Assembly (NCBI GenBank): GCA_031291275.1
Contig: JARLJJ010000633.1
Coordinates: forward strand, 1 to 64,000
DNA length: 64,000 bases
From: Formivibrio sp.
GTDB taxonomy: Bacteria > Pseudomonadota > Gammaproteobacteria > Burkholderiales > Chitinibacteraceae
Direction of reading: 5' to 3'
Part shown: one piece after another, positions 19,589-27,535 of the stretch
Numbering within the stretch: position 1 is the first letter of the stretch
How the letters are laid out: the number at the start of each line of letters is the position of its first letter
Program-made: the position numbers and the translations under genes
Notes under the pieces: generated by a model
What the model was told of the DNA's origin: nothing
Database searches by the model: none
What the model saw: the letters and a program-made list of their open reading frames with translations, nothing else

Positions 19589-20758
19589 TTATTCCAGATA
19601 CCTGCTGCCTGCATATCCGGATAGTGCCATCATCAGTCGGGTGATACTGAAAGCGACCCAAGAAAGTAACCGTTGAATCAGGCGAGCATGGCGCAGATCT
19701 TCAAGTTTTATTTCCATCGTGTCCTCAGTCAGTACGCGCTGAAGATCTTCACGCAATGTTGTGCTAAACGCGATATCCCGGATGAACAGGTTAGCCTCGC
19801 GGGCCAGCAACAAACTGAGCGGATCGATATTGCTGGAGCCTATCGTGCTCCAGCGACCATCAATCACTGCGACTTTGGCATGCATGAAACCGCGGGGGTA
19901 TTCATGAATTTCCATGCCGGCATTCAGGAATTGGTGATAAAAGCCGCGACTCGCATAATGTAATAAAGCGTGGTCCACTTTACCTTGCAAAATCAATATG
20001 ACGCGCACACCGCGCACTGCCGCGCGCATCAATGCACGGCGGAAACGCAGTCCAGGTAAGAAATAGGCATTGGCAATGATGATTTCATGCCGAGCTGATT
20101 CAATCGCCCGCAAGTATTCAATTTCAATATCACGTCGGTGGCGCAGATTGTCGCGAGTAACAAATTTTGCCTGTACATGCCCGGCCATTTCGCCCAGTGG
20201 GCGCAAGTGGCTTTTATGCAGCCAGTCCTTCTTCAGTTGGGCCCAGGCGGTATGGCGCCACACCCGGTCAACAGCATCATGCATGCGCCGCACTAATGGG
20301 CCATGCACTTCCACAGCATAGTCATAACGTGGCGGTAGGTTCGGAATCTGCGTATTGAAGTCGGAAATAATATTGATGCCGCCGATGAAGCCTACAATGC
20401 CGTCAATTACGGCGAGCTTGCGGTGCAGACGACGTAATCGGGTGCGGTCAAAAGTCAGCGGGCTGATGCTGGGGCGGAAAAACAGGAGCTGTACCCCATT
20501 CGAGATCAGTTTTTCTCGCCACGCCATTGGGAACGTGCGCGCACCAAACCCATCAAGATGCAGTTTCACGGCGACATGGCGCTTAGCTGCTTGAATTAGA
20601 GCCTCTGCCACCTCTTTGCCAATTTCATCGAGTTCATACAAATAGGATTCGATGAAAATTTCATGTCGAGCGGTGTGGATGGCTGCAATCAGCGCAGGGA
20701 AGTAATCCTGCCCGTTGTAAAGCAGGCGTAACTGATTACCATGGACAAATCCAAGCAT
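19589..20758 (-). CDS. clsB: Cardiolipin synthase B-type phospholipase D protein
   Basis: 389 aa from the ATG at 20758, which overlaps the upstream exonuclease stop (ATGA); a longer frame to 20818 would overlap that gene much more. Two HxKxxxxD motifs are present (HRKLAVIDG and HAKVAVIDG), each followed by GxxN/GSSN, which defines the PLD superfamily. ClsB makes cardiolipin from phosphatidylglycerol and phosphatidylethanolamine. The pair with the EEP-family gene is the ybhP-clsB arrangement known from E. coli and many betaproteobacteria. Confidence 0.93.
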   Translation of the reverse strand: MLGFVHGNQLRLLYNGQDYFPALIAAIHTARHEIFIESYLYELDEIGKEVAEALIQAAKRHVAVKLHLDGFGARTFPMAWREKLISNGVQLLFFRPSISPLTFDRTRLRRLHRKLAVIDGIVGFIGGINIISDFNTQIPNLPPRYDYAVEVHGPLVRRMHDAVDRVWRHTAWAQLKKDWLHKSHLRPLGEMAGHVQAKFVTRDNLRHRRDIEIEYLRAIESARHEIIIANAYFLPGLRFRRALMRAAVRGVRVILILQGKVDHALLHYASRGFYHQFLNAGMEIHEYPRGFMHAKVAVIDGRWSTIGSSNIDPLSLLLAREANLFIRDIAFSTTLREDLQRVLTEDTMEIKLEDLRHARLIQRLLSWVAFSITRLMMALSGYAGSRYLE

Positions 20759-21513
20759 CAGGCATCTCTTCTGTGCAGTACGGTAAAAAGAGGCACGTGG
20801 TCGGAAAGTCCAATCCAATGTGCATCAGTCAATACGTCAGCGACTTCTATGTTGAAGCCTCGAGTGTAAATCCGGTCAAGGCGCAGGAAGGGCATCCGTG
20901 CGGGGAAACTTTTGGCCGCGGTACCGTGAAGGGTTTCAAATGCCTCGGCCAACCCCAATTCGTGCTTCAGTGTAAAGGTGGCTTCACGGGACCAGTCGTT
21001 GAAGTCCCCAGCCAGAACAAGCGGTTCTAGAGGCGGGATGCTGTTCTGGATATATTGGACCAGCATGGAAAGTTGCCGACGCCGATCATGCGCGAGTAAA
21101 TTGAGATGGACGCACAGCGCGTGCAGTGGTTGATTCCATGTGGCAGGTTGAAGGACACAATGCAGCAGACCGCGTTGCTCAAAGCGGTGCAAGGTCAGAT
21201 CAAGGTTGTGGGTGTCCCCGATAGGAAAGCGCGAGAGCAGAGCGTTACCGTGATGACCTAAACGGTGGTTGGCATTGCGGCCGTAGGCGGAGCTGAGGTG
21301 TTCACCGGCCAGGAATTCATGCTGCGGAGTATCGGGCCATGTATCAAAACGAAGCGCTCGGCGCAAATGCTCGCCTTGGACTTCCTGCAAGAAAACAAGA
21401 TCAGGATTGAGTCGAAGCAGCTCGCGACGCACTTCATGCAAGATCAGTCTGCGGTTGAAGGTTGAGACGCCTTTGTGGATGTTGTACGACGCAATTCGTA
21501 GACGTTTATCCAT
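20758..21513 (-). CDS. ybhP: Endonuclease/exonuclease/phosphatase family protein, 5' end replaced by prophage
   Basis: 251 aa with EEP-fold motifs: IASYNIHKG (Asn/metal site), LVFLQEVQGEH (catalytic Glu), LAGDFNDW (Asp/Asn) and the C-terminal SDHVPLF (Asp-His pair). Function of YbhP is unproven; linkage to clsB suggests phospholipid-related phosphodiesterase work. The first 11-12 codons (21513 to about 21487) are prophage DNA: the native 5' end lies at 59988-60014 beyond the prophage, and the two share the GGATGTTGTA core. Start chosen at MDKRLRIA, aligned with the displaced native MDRRLRIA; a start at 21522 is also open. Confidence 0.92.
   Translation of the reverse strand: MDKRLRIASYNIHKGVSTFNRRLILHEVRRELLRLNPDLVFLQEVQGEHLRRALRFDTWPDTPQHEFLAGEHLSSAYGRNANHRLGHHGNALLSRFPIGDTHNLDLTLHRFEQRGLLHCVLQPATWNQPLHALCVHLNLLAHDRRRQLSMLVQYIQNSIPPLEPLVLAGDFNDWSREATFTLKHELGLAEAFETLHGTAAKSFPARMPFLRLDRIYTRGFNIEVADVLTDAHWIGLSDHVPLFTVLHRRDA
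21477..21486. other. attL core (left prophage junction)
   Basis: GGATGTTGTA, identical to 59978-59987. It lies in codons 10-13 of ybhP. To its left the gene is chromosomal, to its right the codons and upstream region are phage-supplied. Bases outside the 10 bp differ between the two junctions, apart from coding similarity. Confidence 0.75.
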
Positions 21514-21528
21514 ATTAATCAAGCACCT

Positions 21529-21556
21529 ATATTATTTTTGTGGCGCTTAAATGTAA
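21529..21556 (-). promoter_or_regulatory. Possible phage-supplied promoter for ybhP-clsB
   Basis: On the minus strand TTACAT, a 16-bp spacer and TAATAT precede the ybhP start, in DNA brought by the prophage. There is also no visible terminator after int, so read-through from the early operon into ybhP is possible. Confidence 0.35.
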
Positions 21557-21616
21557 GTGATAACACGTGTTTATGACCTAATGAAATCAATGGGTTAAGT
21601 ACTCATTTTGAGTTAA

Positions 21617-22729
21617 TTATAGCCCTGAAGGAGGGGCAATGTTGACCCATTCCGAGCCGCGCACATCAAGATAAATTGCTGATGTATTCGCGTTGCGGTG
21701 CCCCCAGATAGCCTGAGAAAAGTCCTTTCCATACTGCTTTTCATAGAGTCGTCCCGATAAGCTGCGGATTTCGTGCAGAGTCGGTGGATTCTCTCCCATG
21801 ATTTCGGCCTTTTCGCGCGCAATAGCAAATCCATTGCTGAGAATTGAGATATACAGAGGATCACCGTGCTTGGCCTTCCCGCTGTTCCGGGTGTGGTAGA
21901 GCAAGGTTTTCGCGGTATACGATCCTTTCCGGCAGGATTCGATCACGCTGCCCAGTGTGGCGCCTGGTAGATCCGGGAGCGACAACTCCAGAGACAGGGC
22001 CACTTTCTGTCCGGTCTTGATCTGCTGCACAAACAGGTGGTTGTCGCGCACGTCCGTAAATTTCATATTGGCCAGATCCTCGCGCCGCTGCCCGGTAAGT
22101 AAAGCAAGCTCGATCATTCTGGCAATCCATGGCCGCGCGCGCTCTTCTTTAGCCTTGGTGTAGATCAGCTCAAACTGCTCCAGCGTCAGGCGCTCACGCT
22201 TCACTTTTACGCCGCGCACTTTAGTGATTTCTGCGGGGTTTTGTTGAATCCATCCTGCTGCCTGTGCTTCCCTGAACAGATCAACCAGACGTGAGCGAAC
22301 GTGCGTGGCCATGCGATTTTTCCCTGCGTCAGTCCATTCCTTCAGCAGATCGGCGATGTCGAGTGTCGTGATGGATGAAATGGGCCAGTTGTCCCACTTC
22401 TTGCGTGCGACCACCAGATAGGCCCGAACGCTGTTTAGACTTGTGGCGCGTAGCTCACGGGTTTCCTCAAGTAGCGTTTTATATCGATCGCACCAGTCGC
22501 CGAACGTTTTGTCATTGCTCATCCCGTTGAGCCGGTCAACCACGCGCAGGGATGTTTGAGGGCCGGAAATGTGTAGATTTGCCTCAATGGACTGATCGAA
22601 CGCTTCGCGCTTGTCCCGACCGATCCCGTATTCCTTGCCATCGCGCGGATCGCGCCAAGAATAGTATCCGTTGCGTTCGTAGAGGTTTTCCGGGAATGCC
22701 CGGTGCTTACTATTTCTTGGCCGTGCCAT
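21617..22729 (-). CDS. int: Phage integrase (tyrosine recombinase)
   Basis: 370 aa. An N-terminal arm-type DNA-binding domain (about 1-60, YSWRDPRDGKEYGIG) and a SAM-like core-binding region (about 75-165) precede the catalytic domain. Catalytic residues visible: Arg215 in LLTGQRRED, His319-x-x-Arg322 in LHEIRSL, His344 in IWGHRN and nucleophile Tyr353 in SAIYLD. It catalyses integration and excision at the 10-bp core in ybhP. It is the last gene of the leftward early operon, adjacent to attL, two bases after xis. Confidence 0.96.
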   Translation of the reverse strand: MARPRNSKHRAFPENLYERNGYYSWRDPRDGKEYGIGRDKREAFDQSIEANLHISGPQTSLRVVDRLNGMSNDKTFGDWCDRYKTLLEETRELRATSLNSVRAYLVVARKKWDNWPISSITTLDIADLLKEWTDAGKNRMATHVRSRLVDLFREAQAAGWIQQNPAEITKVRGVKVKRERLTLEQFELIYTKAKEERARPWIARMIELALLTGQRREDLANMKFTDVRDNHLFVQQIKTGQKVALSLELSLPDLPGATLGSVIESCRKGSYTAKTLLYHTRNSGKAKHGDPLYISILSNGFAIAREKAEIMGENPPTLHEIRSLSGRLYEKQYGKDFSQAIWGHRNANTSAIYLDVRGSEWVNIAPPSGL

Positions 22730-22731
22730 GA

Positions 22732-23022
22732 TTACCGTCCTGCTGCTCTGACGCGATCAACTAGCCGGCTTCCCTTGGATGGCAAAGCAGATTCATTACT
22801 GGCAGGCAGGGCGGTGTGATGCATTGATGGTCCGCGTTTTGGTAGTGGGGTGTAACGAGATTCTCGACGAACGAACCAGGTAGCGCCGACCTTCTCGGGC
22901 GTAGGCATGATCAGTCCTGATCGTGCCCATTTACGTAGCGTGTCCATATTGGGTGCTTTGTCGCCATATTCATTTTCTGCCCACACATCCAGTGTGATCC
23001 AGGCGGGTTGTTTTTGGCTCAT
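22732..23022 (-). CDS. xis: Excisionase-like DNA-binding protein
   Basis: 96 aa. The first 60 residues resemble lambda Xis: WITLDVWAENEY, a winged-helix segment with TLRKWARSGLIMPTPEKVGATWFVRRESRY. The basic tail is longer than in lambda. It would direct Int towards excision. The start overlaps the stop of the upstream gene (ATGA), and int starts two bases after its stop. Confidence 0.82.
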   Translation of the reverse strand: MSQKQPAWITLDVWAENEYGDKAPNMDTLRKWARSGLIMPTPEKVGATWFVRRESRYTPLPKRGPSMHHTALPASNESALPSKGSRLVDRVRAAGR

Positions 23023-23549
23023 GCCGCTCTCCCAACCTTCAAAAGTTTTTCGTCTACCATCTTTGCCGCTTCCAGTAGTGCCCTGGTTAGGTGTGACCGA
23101 TCGGCTACACGGATCAAGGCATCAAACCAATTGATGCTGGCGCGGATGGCTTCTATTTCCGTCATCGTTGCGATGTAGTGTCCTCGCAGGACAAAGCGTT
23201 CACCAATATCGCCAAGCGCATCTGCAGCGGCTTCAAAAATCGGCATGCTGGGTACGACCTGGTCTCGGGTACCGTCATTTGCCGCCCAGGTGTGAATCTC
23301 TTTCGCTAAGCAGAACGCGCCGCAGTTGCTTTCGTTCAGCTCAATGAACCCTGTGGTATCAAGCTTGCCGGCCATCAACTTTTCGACCAGGACGAAAAGC
23401 GGGGTGATGAGGTGGCTGCAGTCCTCATCGCCTGCTTGAGTGGCGTTGGCCAGCGCAAGGCGCGTGTTGAATGCCTTGACTGCGGCATCGCGGTTCAGGA
23501 TTTGTTGGGGCTTGGCGCGCGCGGCGGCGCGGCGTTGGGCGCGGTTCAT
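23019..23549 (-). CDS. Hypothetical early prophage protein
   Basis: 176 aa from the ATG at 23549 (MNRAQRRAAARAKPQQ), which overlaps the preceding stop as ATGA; an upstream ATG at 23573 is also in frame. The N terminus is strongly basic, the rest helical (about residues 75-165) without membrane segments. I do not recognise a family, although MNRAQRRAAxR starts are frequent in small phage early proteins. It sits between a small hypothetical gene and xis in one translationally coupled chain. Confidence 0.7.
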   Translation of the reverse strand: MNRAQRRAAARAKPQQILNRDAAVKAFNTRLALANATQAGDEDCSHLITPLFVLVEKLMAGKLDTTGFIELNESNCGAFCLAKEIHTWAANDGTRDQVVPSMPIFEAAADALGDIGERFVLRGHYIATMTEIEAIRASINWFDALIRVADRSHLTRALLEAAKMVDEKLLKVGRAA

Positions 23550-23872
23550 GCTGCCTCCCGTAAAGTCATCCATTCGGTGTCTTCTGGCGTAACCAGTAGT
23601 GCGGAATGCTGGAATGTGGCGGTTAAAAGCTCGTTAACCAGGCACTTGGCTGTCTTGATAAGCGCTTCAGGCGTTGTTGGAAAGCGCGGATAATTTACCA
23701 GGCCAACTACAAATCCAGCTTCTTCGCCGCCGGTGTAGATGAATGTTGTTGGCTCGATCGTGACGCACAGCCCTTGGTGAAAGCAGTATTGCCTAATTGC
23801 TTGTTTCGCAACCTCGATAGGTCCGCTCATAAAAATATGAACTCGGTATGTTTTTACGGATTTGATTTGCAT
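23546..23872 (-). CDS. Hypothetical early prophage protein
   Basis: 108 aa from the ATG at 23872 (MQIKSVKTYRVHIFM), eight bases after the stop of the PAPS-reductase-like gene, whose terminal GAG codon may serve in ribosome binding. An upstream frame to 24034 overlaps that gene and reads as an artefact. The fold looks alpha/beta with VCVTIEPTTFIYTGGEE-like strands. Function unknown. Confidence 0.65.
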   Translation of the reverse strand: MQIKSVKTYRVHIFMSGPIEVAKQAIRQYCFHQGLCVTIEPTTFIYTGGEEAGFVVGLVNYPRFPTTPEALIKTAKCLVNELLTATFQHSALLVTPEDTEWMTLREAA

Positions 23873-23879
23873 GGCAGCG

Positions 23880-24815
23880 TTACTCGCAAAGCCCATAGAT
23901 GGATGAGCAAAGCGGCCCGTCATCCATGCGGATAAAGTCAAATTGCTTGCCGCCGCGACTGGTCTGTGCCCACTCGACAAATACGTCGATGGTTTGTGTG
24001 GCTGACCATGCGCTATCGCCTGATGGCGCAGCAAAGAAGGTTGAAGCGCCGCGCTTGCTTGCTTCTTTGACGGCTAATTCCCATTGCCGGATGCGGTCGA
24101 TTTCTTCTGGGAAACGCTTGCTTATTTCCAACAACTCATCCTTGCGGCAGTTGATGCAGGGCATGCAGCCAACGCGGCCCATACCCTGCTCATACAGCGG
24201 GTTGTGCTTTATTCCGTGCTTTTTGTGCATGTCAAAGCAGTCTTGCGCTGTCCATTTCAGGATGGGCCGGTAGTTCCACATTTCCGCGCCGTTGTTGTTG
24301 GTCAAGGCTAGATCGTTTTCTATCAGTAAACTTCGGCGCAGCGATTCATCAGCCCGTACGCCCTGCCATGAAATCACATCATGCCCAGTGTCCATCAGCG
24401 GGAATTGCACTTTCCGCTGAATCGGGTTGCGCTTCAATTCCTCGCTGCAGAAAGCGGCCTTAGCCGACGGGAAGCGACCCTTCCAGATGCATAGATCGAG
24501 AAACGGAATGCCGCTCGGCACCAGCGCAGCAGCAGCGCGATCAATTGCGGTTTGCGGCACGCCTTTATCGGCCCAATGTGCCAGCACGTATTCGCGCTTC
24601 TTGGTGATCTGCGCAGAAAAATCCCCTTTGACCCAGCGAATTTGCATTCCGGTAGCTTGTTCCAGATAGTGCAGGTAATCATAGGTCTGCGGGTGCTCAT
24701 TGCCGGTATCGGCAAACACGGCCTGCATGTTTTCCGGCTGGCGCTCTCTGGCCAGCAATAGCAGTGCTGTTGAGTCCTTGCCTCCGCTAATGCTTAGGAT
24801 GTTGTGTTCGCTCAC
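23880..24815 (-). CDS. Phosphoadenosine phosphosulfate reductase-family (PP-loop) protein
   Basis: 311 aa. The N-terminal PP-loop SISGGKDSTALL (Ser10-Ser15) marks an adenine nucleotide alpha-hydrolase fold that activates a substrate with ATP. Cys123 (AFCSEELK) and a Cys217-x-x-Cys220-x-x-Cys223 cluster (GCMPCINC) could bind Zn or an Fe-S cluster, as in DndC/TtuA-like sulfur-transfer relatives. True PAPS reductases have a different C-terminal Cys motif, so sulfate reduction is unlikely. A nucleic-acid or nucleotide modification role is plausible. The start overlaps the reverse transcriptase stop (ATGA). Confidence 0.82.
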   Translation of the reverse strand: MSEHNILSISGGKDSTALLLLARERQPENMQAVFADTGNEHPQTYDYLHYLEQATGMQIRWVKGDFSAQITKKREYVLAHWADKGVPQTAIDRAAAALVPSGIPFLDLCIWKGRFPSAKAAFCSEELKRNPIQRKVQFPLMDTGHDVISWQGVRADESLRRSLLIENDLALTNNNGAEMWNYRPILKWTAQDCFDMHKKHGIKHNPLYEQGMGRVGCMPCINCRKDELLEISKRFPEEIDRIRQWELAVKEASKRGASTFFAAPSGDSAWSATQTIDVFVEWAQTSRGGKQFDFIRMDDGPLCSSIYGLCE

Positions 24816-26173
24816 GCGGCTCTCCTGTATGTCTTGGTAATGTCGTAATTGATGGTCTGCCCGCGACTGCGCAGCAGGTTTGCCAGTGCGGTGCGGTCTT
24901 TGTGGCTGTGGCTGGCTTGGCGCAGCAGTCCGAAGTAGCTGTTGCCGACTTCAAACAGGTCTGCGCTCGGCAGGCGCTCGAGGCGGTGCATGCCGGTATT
25001 GATCGTTCTGCGGCGGGTGGTACGGCGCCATGGGCTGATCACCTGGCCGATGAAATCCACGCCGCGATCAACCGGCTGCAGAATGGTTTTCTTGTGGTTC
25101 AGCTGTGCGCCCAGTGTGGCCGGCAGGAATTCTGCGATGCGTGCATGCGCGGCATTCAGCCATTGCGGTGACTGGTGCAGCAGGATGAAGTCATCGACAT
25201 AGCGCACGTAATGCTTCGCGCCGATATGGTGTTTGGCGAACTGATCCAGATCGTTCAGGTAGACGTTGGCGAAGAACTGGCTGCTCAGGTTGCCGATCGG
25301 CAGGCCGAGGTGTTCCGGCTGATTGGTCAGGCGCTTGTGGTGCGGCACCAAGTCCAGCAGCTCCGGGCTGCAGCGTAGGTCATAGTTCTGGCGCGGATCA
25401 TGCAACAGGATGGTTTCGGCCAGGCTTAGCCACCATGGATCGCTGATATGGGCGGCCAGCTGCTTGCGCAGGATGCGTTTGTCGATGCTGACAAAGAAAT
25501 TCGCCAGGTCGAGCTTCAGGTAGTGCGCCGGCTGCTGCCAGTTCTGGGTGATGCTGCGGATTTTGCTTTCCAGCCGCTGGGCTGCGTAGAGCGTGCCGCG
25601 TCCTTTGATGCAGGCGCAGCTATCGGCAATAAATCGCGCTTCGATGCTTGGGGAGACGTGGTTGTAAAACAGGTGGTGCACGATCCGGTCACGGAATTCT
25701 GCCGCCCATACTTCCCGCGGCTTCGGGTGGGTGACCACAAAGCAGATCGAGCGACCGGGCTGGTAGGCGCCAGCGCGCAGCGCGGTATTCAGCTCGATCA
25801 GGTTGCGTTCAAGGTTTTGCTCGAATGCCAGTGCGGAGCGGCTGTTGCGCTTGGTGCGCCGGCAATCAAAGTAAGCTTGTACCAGGTCGGAAAAAAGGAA
25901 AGCCGCATCGCTTTCATCTGCGGACTGCCCGAGCGCAATACTCGTTGTCCTTGTCGTTGTTGTTCTGGTTGCCATTGTCGAAGTTCTGAATAAAGGCATA
26001 GTGGGCTCCATCGTGCTATCTACGTCGCCGCGCCGATTACTCAGTGCGGAAACTGCGTCGGACCTGATCCCGCATGGGCGAGTGGTATCCGGGCTACGCG
26101 TGGCGGTGGCTTTACGGGGCCAGCGGCACGACCAGATTAAAATTCGCATAGGCATGGCCGCCGTGGCGGTCAT
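24812..26173 (-). CDS. DGR reverse transcriptase
   Basis: Up to 453 aa. The RT core runs from about residue 95 to 400. Motif A has Asp222 in YLKLDLANFFVSID. The fourth motif reads GLPIGNLSSQFFAN (293-302), the DGR hallmark (IGxxxSQ instead of QGxxxSP). The catalytic YVDD is at 325-328. It copies TR RNA into adenine-mutagenised cDNA that replaces VRs, with Avd. The start is uncertain: the frame opens at an ATGA overlap with avd and runs through the TR, with internal ATGs at 26011, 25999 and 25975; RT homology needs only the part after about 25900. Confidence 0.95.
   Translation of the reverse strand: MTATAAMPMRILIWSCRWPRKATATRSPDTTRPCGIRSDAVSALSNRRGDVDSTMEPTMPLFRTSTMATRTTTTRTTSIALGQSADESDAAFLFSDLVQAYFDCRRTKRNSRSALAFEQNLERNLIELNTALRAGAYQPGRSICFVVTHPKPREVWAAEFRDRIVHHLFYNHVSPSIEARFIADSCACIKGRGTLYAAQRLESKIRSITQNWQQPAHYLKLDLANFFVSIDKRILRKQLAAHISDPWWLSLAETILLHDPRQNYDLRCSPELLDLVPHHKRLTNQPEHLGLPIGNLSSQFFANVYLNDLDQFAKHHIGAKHYVRYVDDFILLHQSPQWLNAAHARIAEFLPATLGAQLNHKKTILQPVDRGVDFIGQVISPWRRTTRRRTINTGMHRLERLPSADLFEVGNSYFGLLRQASHSHKDRTALANLLRSRGQTINYDITKTYRRAA
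25917..26005 (-). repeat. DGR template repeat (TR)
   Basis: 89 bp that matches the 3' ends of the three target genes at 673, 1212 and 1667 bp distance. On the minus strand it is rich in AAC codons (AAC AAC AAC GAC AAG GAC AAC). Of its 29 sense-strand adenines, 17 differ in at least one VR; the 60 other positions are identical in all three VRs. The last 29 nt in sense direction are invariant and GC-rich, as expected for the priming (IMH) end. It lies between avd and the RT core. Confidence 0.95.
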
Positions 26174-26523
26174 ACAACGAGCGACGATGCGGATTTTCGC
26201 CAGCCACTGGTTTGCTTCCCGATGCTGTCCGTAAGTGCGATGGCTGTGGCGTACTGGGCGACCGAGATGAAGCGCTTATCTTTCGATAGGCGAATCAGCA
26301 GCTCGGCCACTTGCAGGCGCTCCAGCAGGTCTTCCAGGTGCGGCACCTTGTTCTTGGCGACGTTGGCCCGGAAGATCAAAACAATCAGGGACAAGCACTC
26401 GTCCCGAATTCGTCCGCCGATCGATGCCTTATAATCGCGGGGCATGTTGCGAACCAAATCAGTGGCCAAGTCCAGTAGGTCGTAGGCTGATTTGTAAATC
26501 GGTAGTTGCGTATGCAGTGCCAT
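26170..26523 (-). CDS. avd: DGR accessory variability determinant (Avd)
   Basis: 117 aa from the ATG at 26523 (MALHTQLPIYKSAYDLL); a longer frame to 26562 would translate the VR hairpin. It is an all-helical four-helix-bundle protein with the family pattern LPIYKxxYDLL...RxMPRDYKxSIGxRIRDECLxLIxxIxRAN. Avd forms a pentameric barrel that binds RT and nucleic acid and is needed for mutagenic retrohoming. It sits between target gene 1 and TR/RT, and its stop overlaps the start of the RT frame. Confidence 0.92.
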   Translation of the reverse strand: MALHTQLPIYKSAYDLLDLATDLVRNMPRDYKASIGGRIRDECLSLIVLIFRANVAKNKVPHLEDLLERLQVAELLIRLSKDKRFISVAQYATAIALTDSIGKQTSGWRKSASSLVV

Positions 26524-26541
26524 GGCGAAAAATTTTCCAGC

Positions 26542-26557
26542 GCGGGCTTGCGCCCGC
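26542..26557 (-). repeat. VR1-associated hairpin
   Basis: GCGGGC-GCAA-GCCCGC, a 6-bp stem with a GCAA tetraloop, exactly 32 nt after VR1 in sense direction and just before the avd start. The same element follows VR2 and VR3 at the same distance and is absent after TR. Confidence 0.88.
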
Positions 26558-26574
26558 TTCAAATGGTTAAAGGG

Positions 26575-27054
26575 TTAAATAACTGAGACTCTGCGGACTG
26601 CCCGAGCGCAATACTCGTAGCCCTTGACGTCGCCGTTCTGGCCGCCACCGTCGAAGGTCTGAACAAAGGCATAGCGGGCTTCTGTGGGATGCTCTTCGCA
26701 GGACCAGTGCCAGCGCGGCTTAAAGTGTTTTTTCAGGTTGGCGTAGAGCAGCGACTGCTCGCGGCGGGTAGGGAGTTCGCCGCCTTGCTCGGCGGCCCAA
26801 TCCTTGGCGGCTTGCCACTTGATGTCTTCAATGCTTTCAGGAAGTAGGATCAGGTGGTAGTCGGCGGCGCCATCCTCGCCCAGGATGATGCCGGCGTAGT
26901 GTTCGCCATCCGCTAGTGTGGGGCGGGTCGGCGCGGCAACGGATGCTGGTTTAACTGCCTGCTGGCAGATGGTTTCTAGGATCTGCTTCACGATCGACGT
27001 GGCCGGTAGAGTGATCGTGGCCTCGCCGACTTTCAGGGTTACTTCTTGTGTCAT
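26575..27054 (-). CDS. DGR target protein 1, DUF1566-like with variable C terminus
   Basis: 159 aa, cytosolic (no signal peptide or membrane segment). The first 50 residues are Thr/Pro/Ala-rich, then a DUF1566/C-type-lectin-like domain: HYAGIILGEDGAADYHLILLP, WAAEQGGELPTRREQSLLYANL, RWHWSCEE and the variable stretch ending EYCARAVRR. VR1 encodes about residues 127-156, with predicted variable residues around YAFVQTFDGGGQNGDVKGYEY. The RBS region AAATTTTTGAGGATT is shared with target gene 2. It ends VSVI without the final Glu of its paralogues, because the codon after Ile is the stop. Confidence 0.9.
   Translation of the reverse strand: MTQEVTLKVGEATITLPATSIVKQILETICQQAVKPASVAAPTRPTLADGEHYAGIILGEDGAADYHLILLPESIEDIKWQAAKDWAAEQGGELPTRREQSLLYANLKKHFKPRWHWSCEEHPTEARYAFVQTFDGGGQNGDVKGYEYCARAVRRVSVI
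26590..26678 (-). repeat. DGR variable repeat VR1
   Basis: 89 bp aligned to TR without gaps. There are 13 differences, all at template adenines (sense strand), none at other bases. The sense 3' 29 nt are identical to TR. Confidence 0.95.
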
Positions 27055-27080
27055 GGTTTAATCCTCAAAAATTTCACCAC

Positions 27081-27096
27081 GCGGGCTTGCGCCCGC
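27081..27096 (-). repeat. VR2-associated hairpin
   Basis: GCGGGC-GCAA-GCCCGC located 32 nt after VR2 and followed by the RBS of target gene 1. Confidence 0.88.
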
Positions 27097-27110
27097 TCTG
27101 AATGGTTGAA

Positions 27111-27509
27111 TTACTCAATGACTGAGACTCTGCGGACTGCCCGAGCGCAATACTCGTTGCCCTTGTCGTGGAAGTCCTGGTCGCCATAGTCGAAGTTCTG
27201 AACAAAGGCATAGGGGGAATAGTTCGGATACTCTTCTCCCGACCAGTACCAACTTGGCTTGAATCGCTCTTTCAGATTGGTGAAAAGCAGCGACTGCTCG
27301 CGGCGGGTAGGAAGTTCACCGCCTTGTTCTGCTGCCCAATCCATAGCGGTTTGCCAGTTGACGTCCTCGACTTCGCCCGGGATCAGGATTAGGTGGTAGT
27401 CGGCGGCGCCATCCTTGCCCAGGATGATGCCGGCGTAGAGTTCTCCCGCTGCCAAGGTCTGTTTCGCGATCGATGTAGTTGGCAGAGTGATGGTGGTTTC
27501 TTGGTTCAT
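27111..27509 (-). CDS. DGR target protein 2, DUF1566-like with variable C terminus
   Basis: 132 aa, a close paralogue of target 1 with a shorter N terminus. Shared blocks: LYAGIILGKDGAADYHLILIP, WAAEQGGELPTRREQSLLF and SWYWSGEEYPNYSPYAF. The VR2-coded tail has aromatic and acidic residues (NFDYGDQDFHDKGNEYCARAVRR) at adenine-derived positions, a typical result of adenine mutagenesis of AAC codons. No export signal. RBS AAGGATT upstream. It lies between targets 3 and 1 in the same leftward transcript. Confidence 0.9.
   Translation of the reverse strand: MNQETTITLPTTSIAKQTLAAGELYAGIILGKDGAADYHLILIPGEVEDVNWQTAMDWAAEQGGELPTRREQSLLFTNLKERFKPSWYWSGEEYPNYSPYAFVQNFDYGDQDFHDKGNEYCARAVRRVSVIE
27129..27217 (-). 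repeat. DGR variable repeat VR2
   Basis: 89 bp aligned to TR without gaps. There are 9 differences, all at template adenines. The first mismatch at another base comes one nucleotide outside the repeat (26006/27218). Confidence 0.95.
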
Positions 27510-27535
27510 GATTCAATCCTTAAAAATTTGACCAC

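Noticed and set aside
24812-26173. Group II intron or retron reverse transcriptase
   Set aside because: There is no maturase domain, intron fold or msr/msd. The IGNLSSQ motif, Avd and adenine-only TR/VR differences identify a DGR.
26575-27509. Targets 1 and 2 as decayed duplicates
   Set aside because: Both frames are intact with good RBSs, and their differences in the VR are only at template adenines, which shows active diversification.
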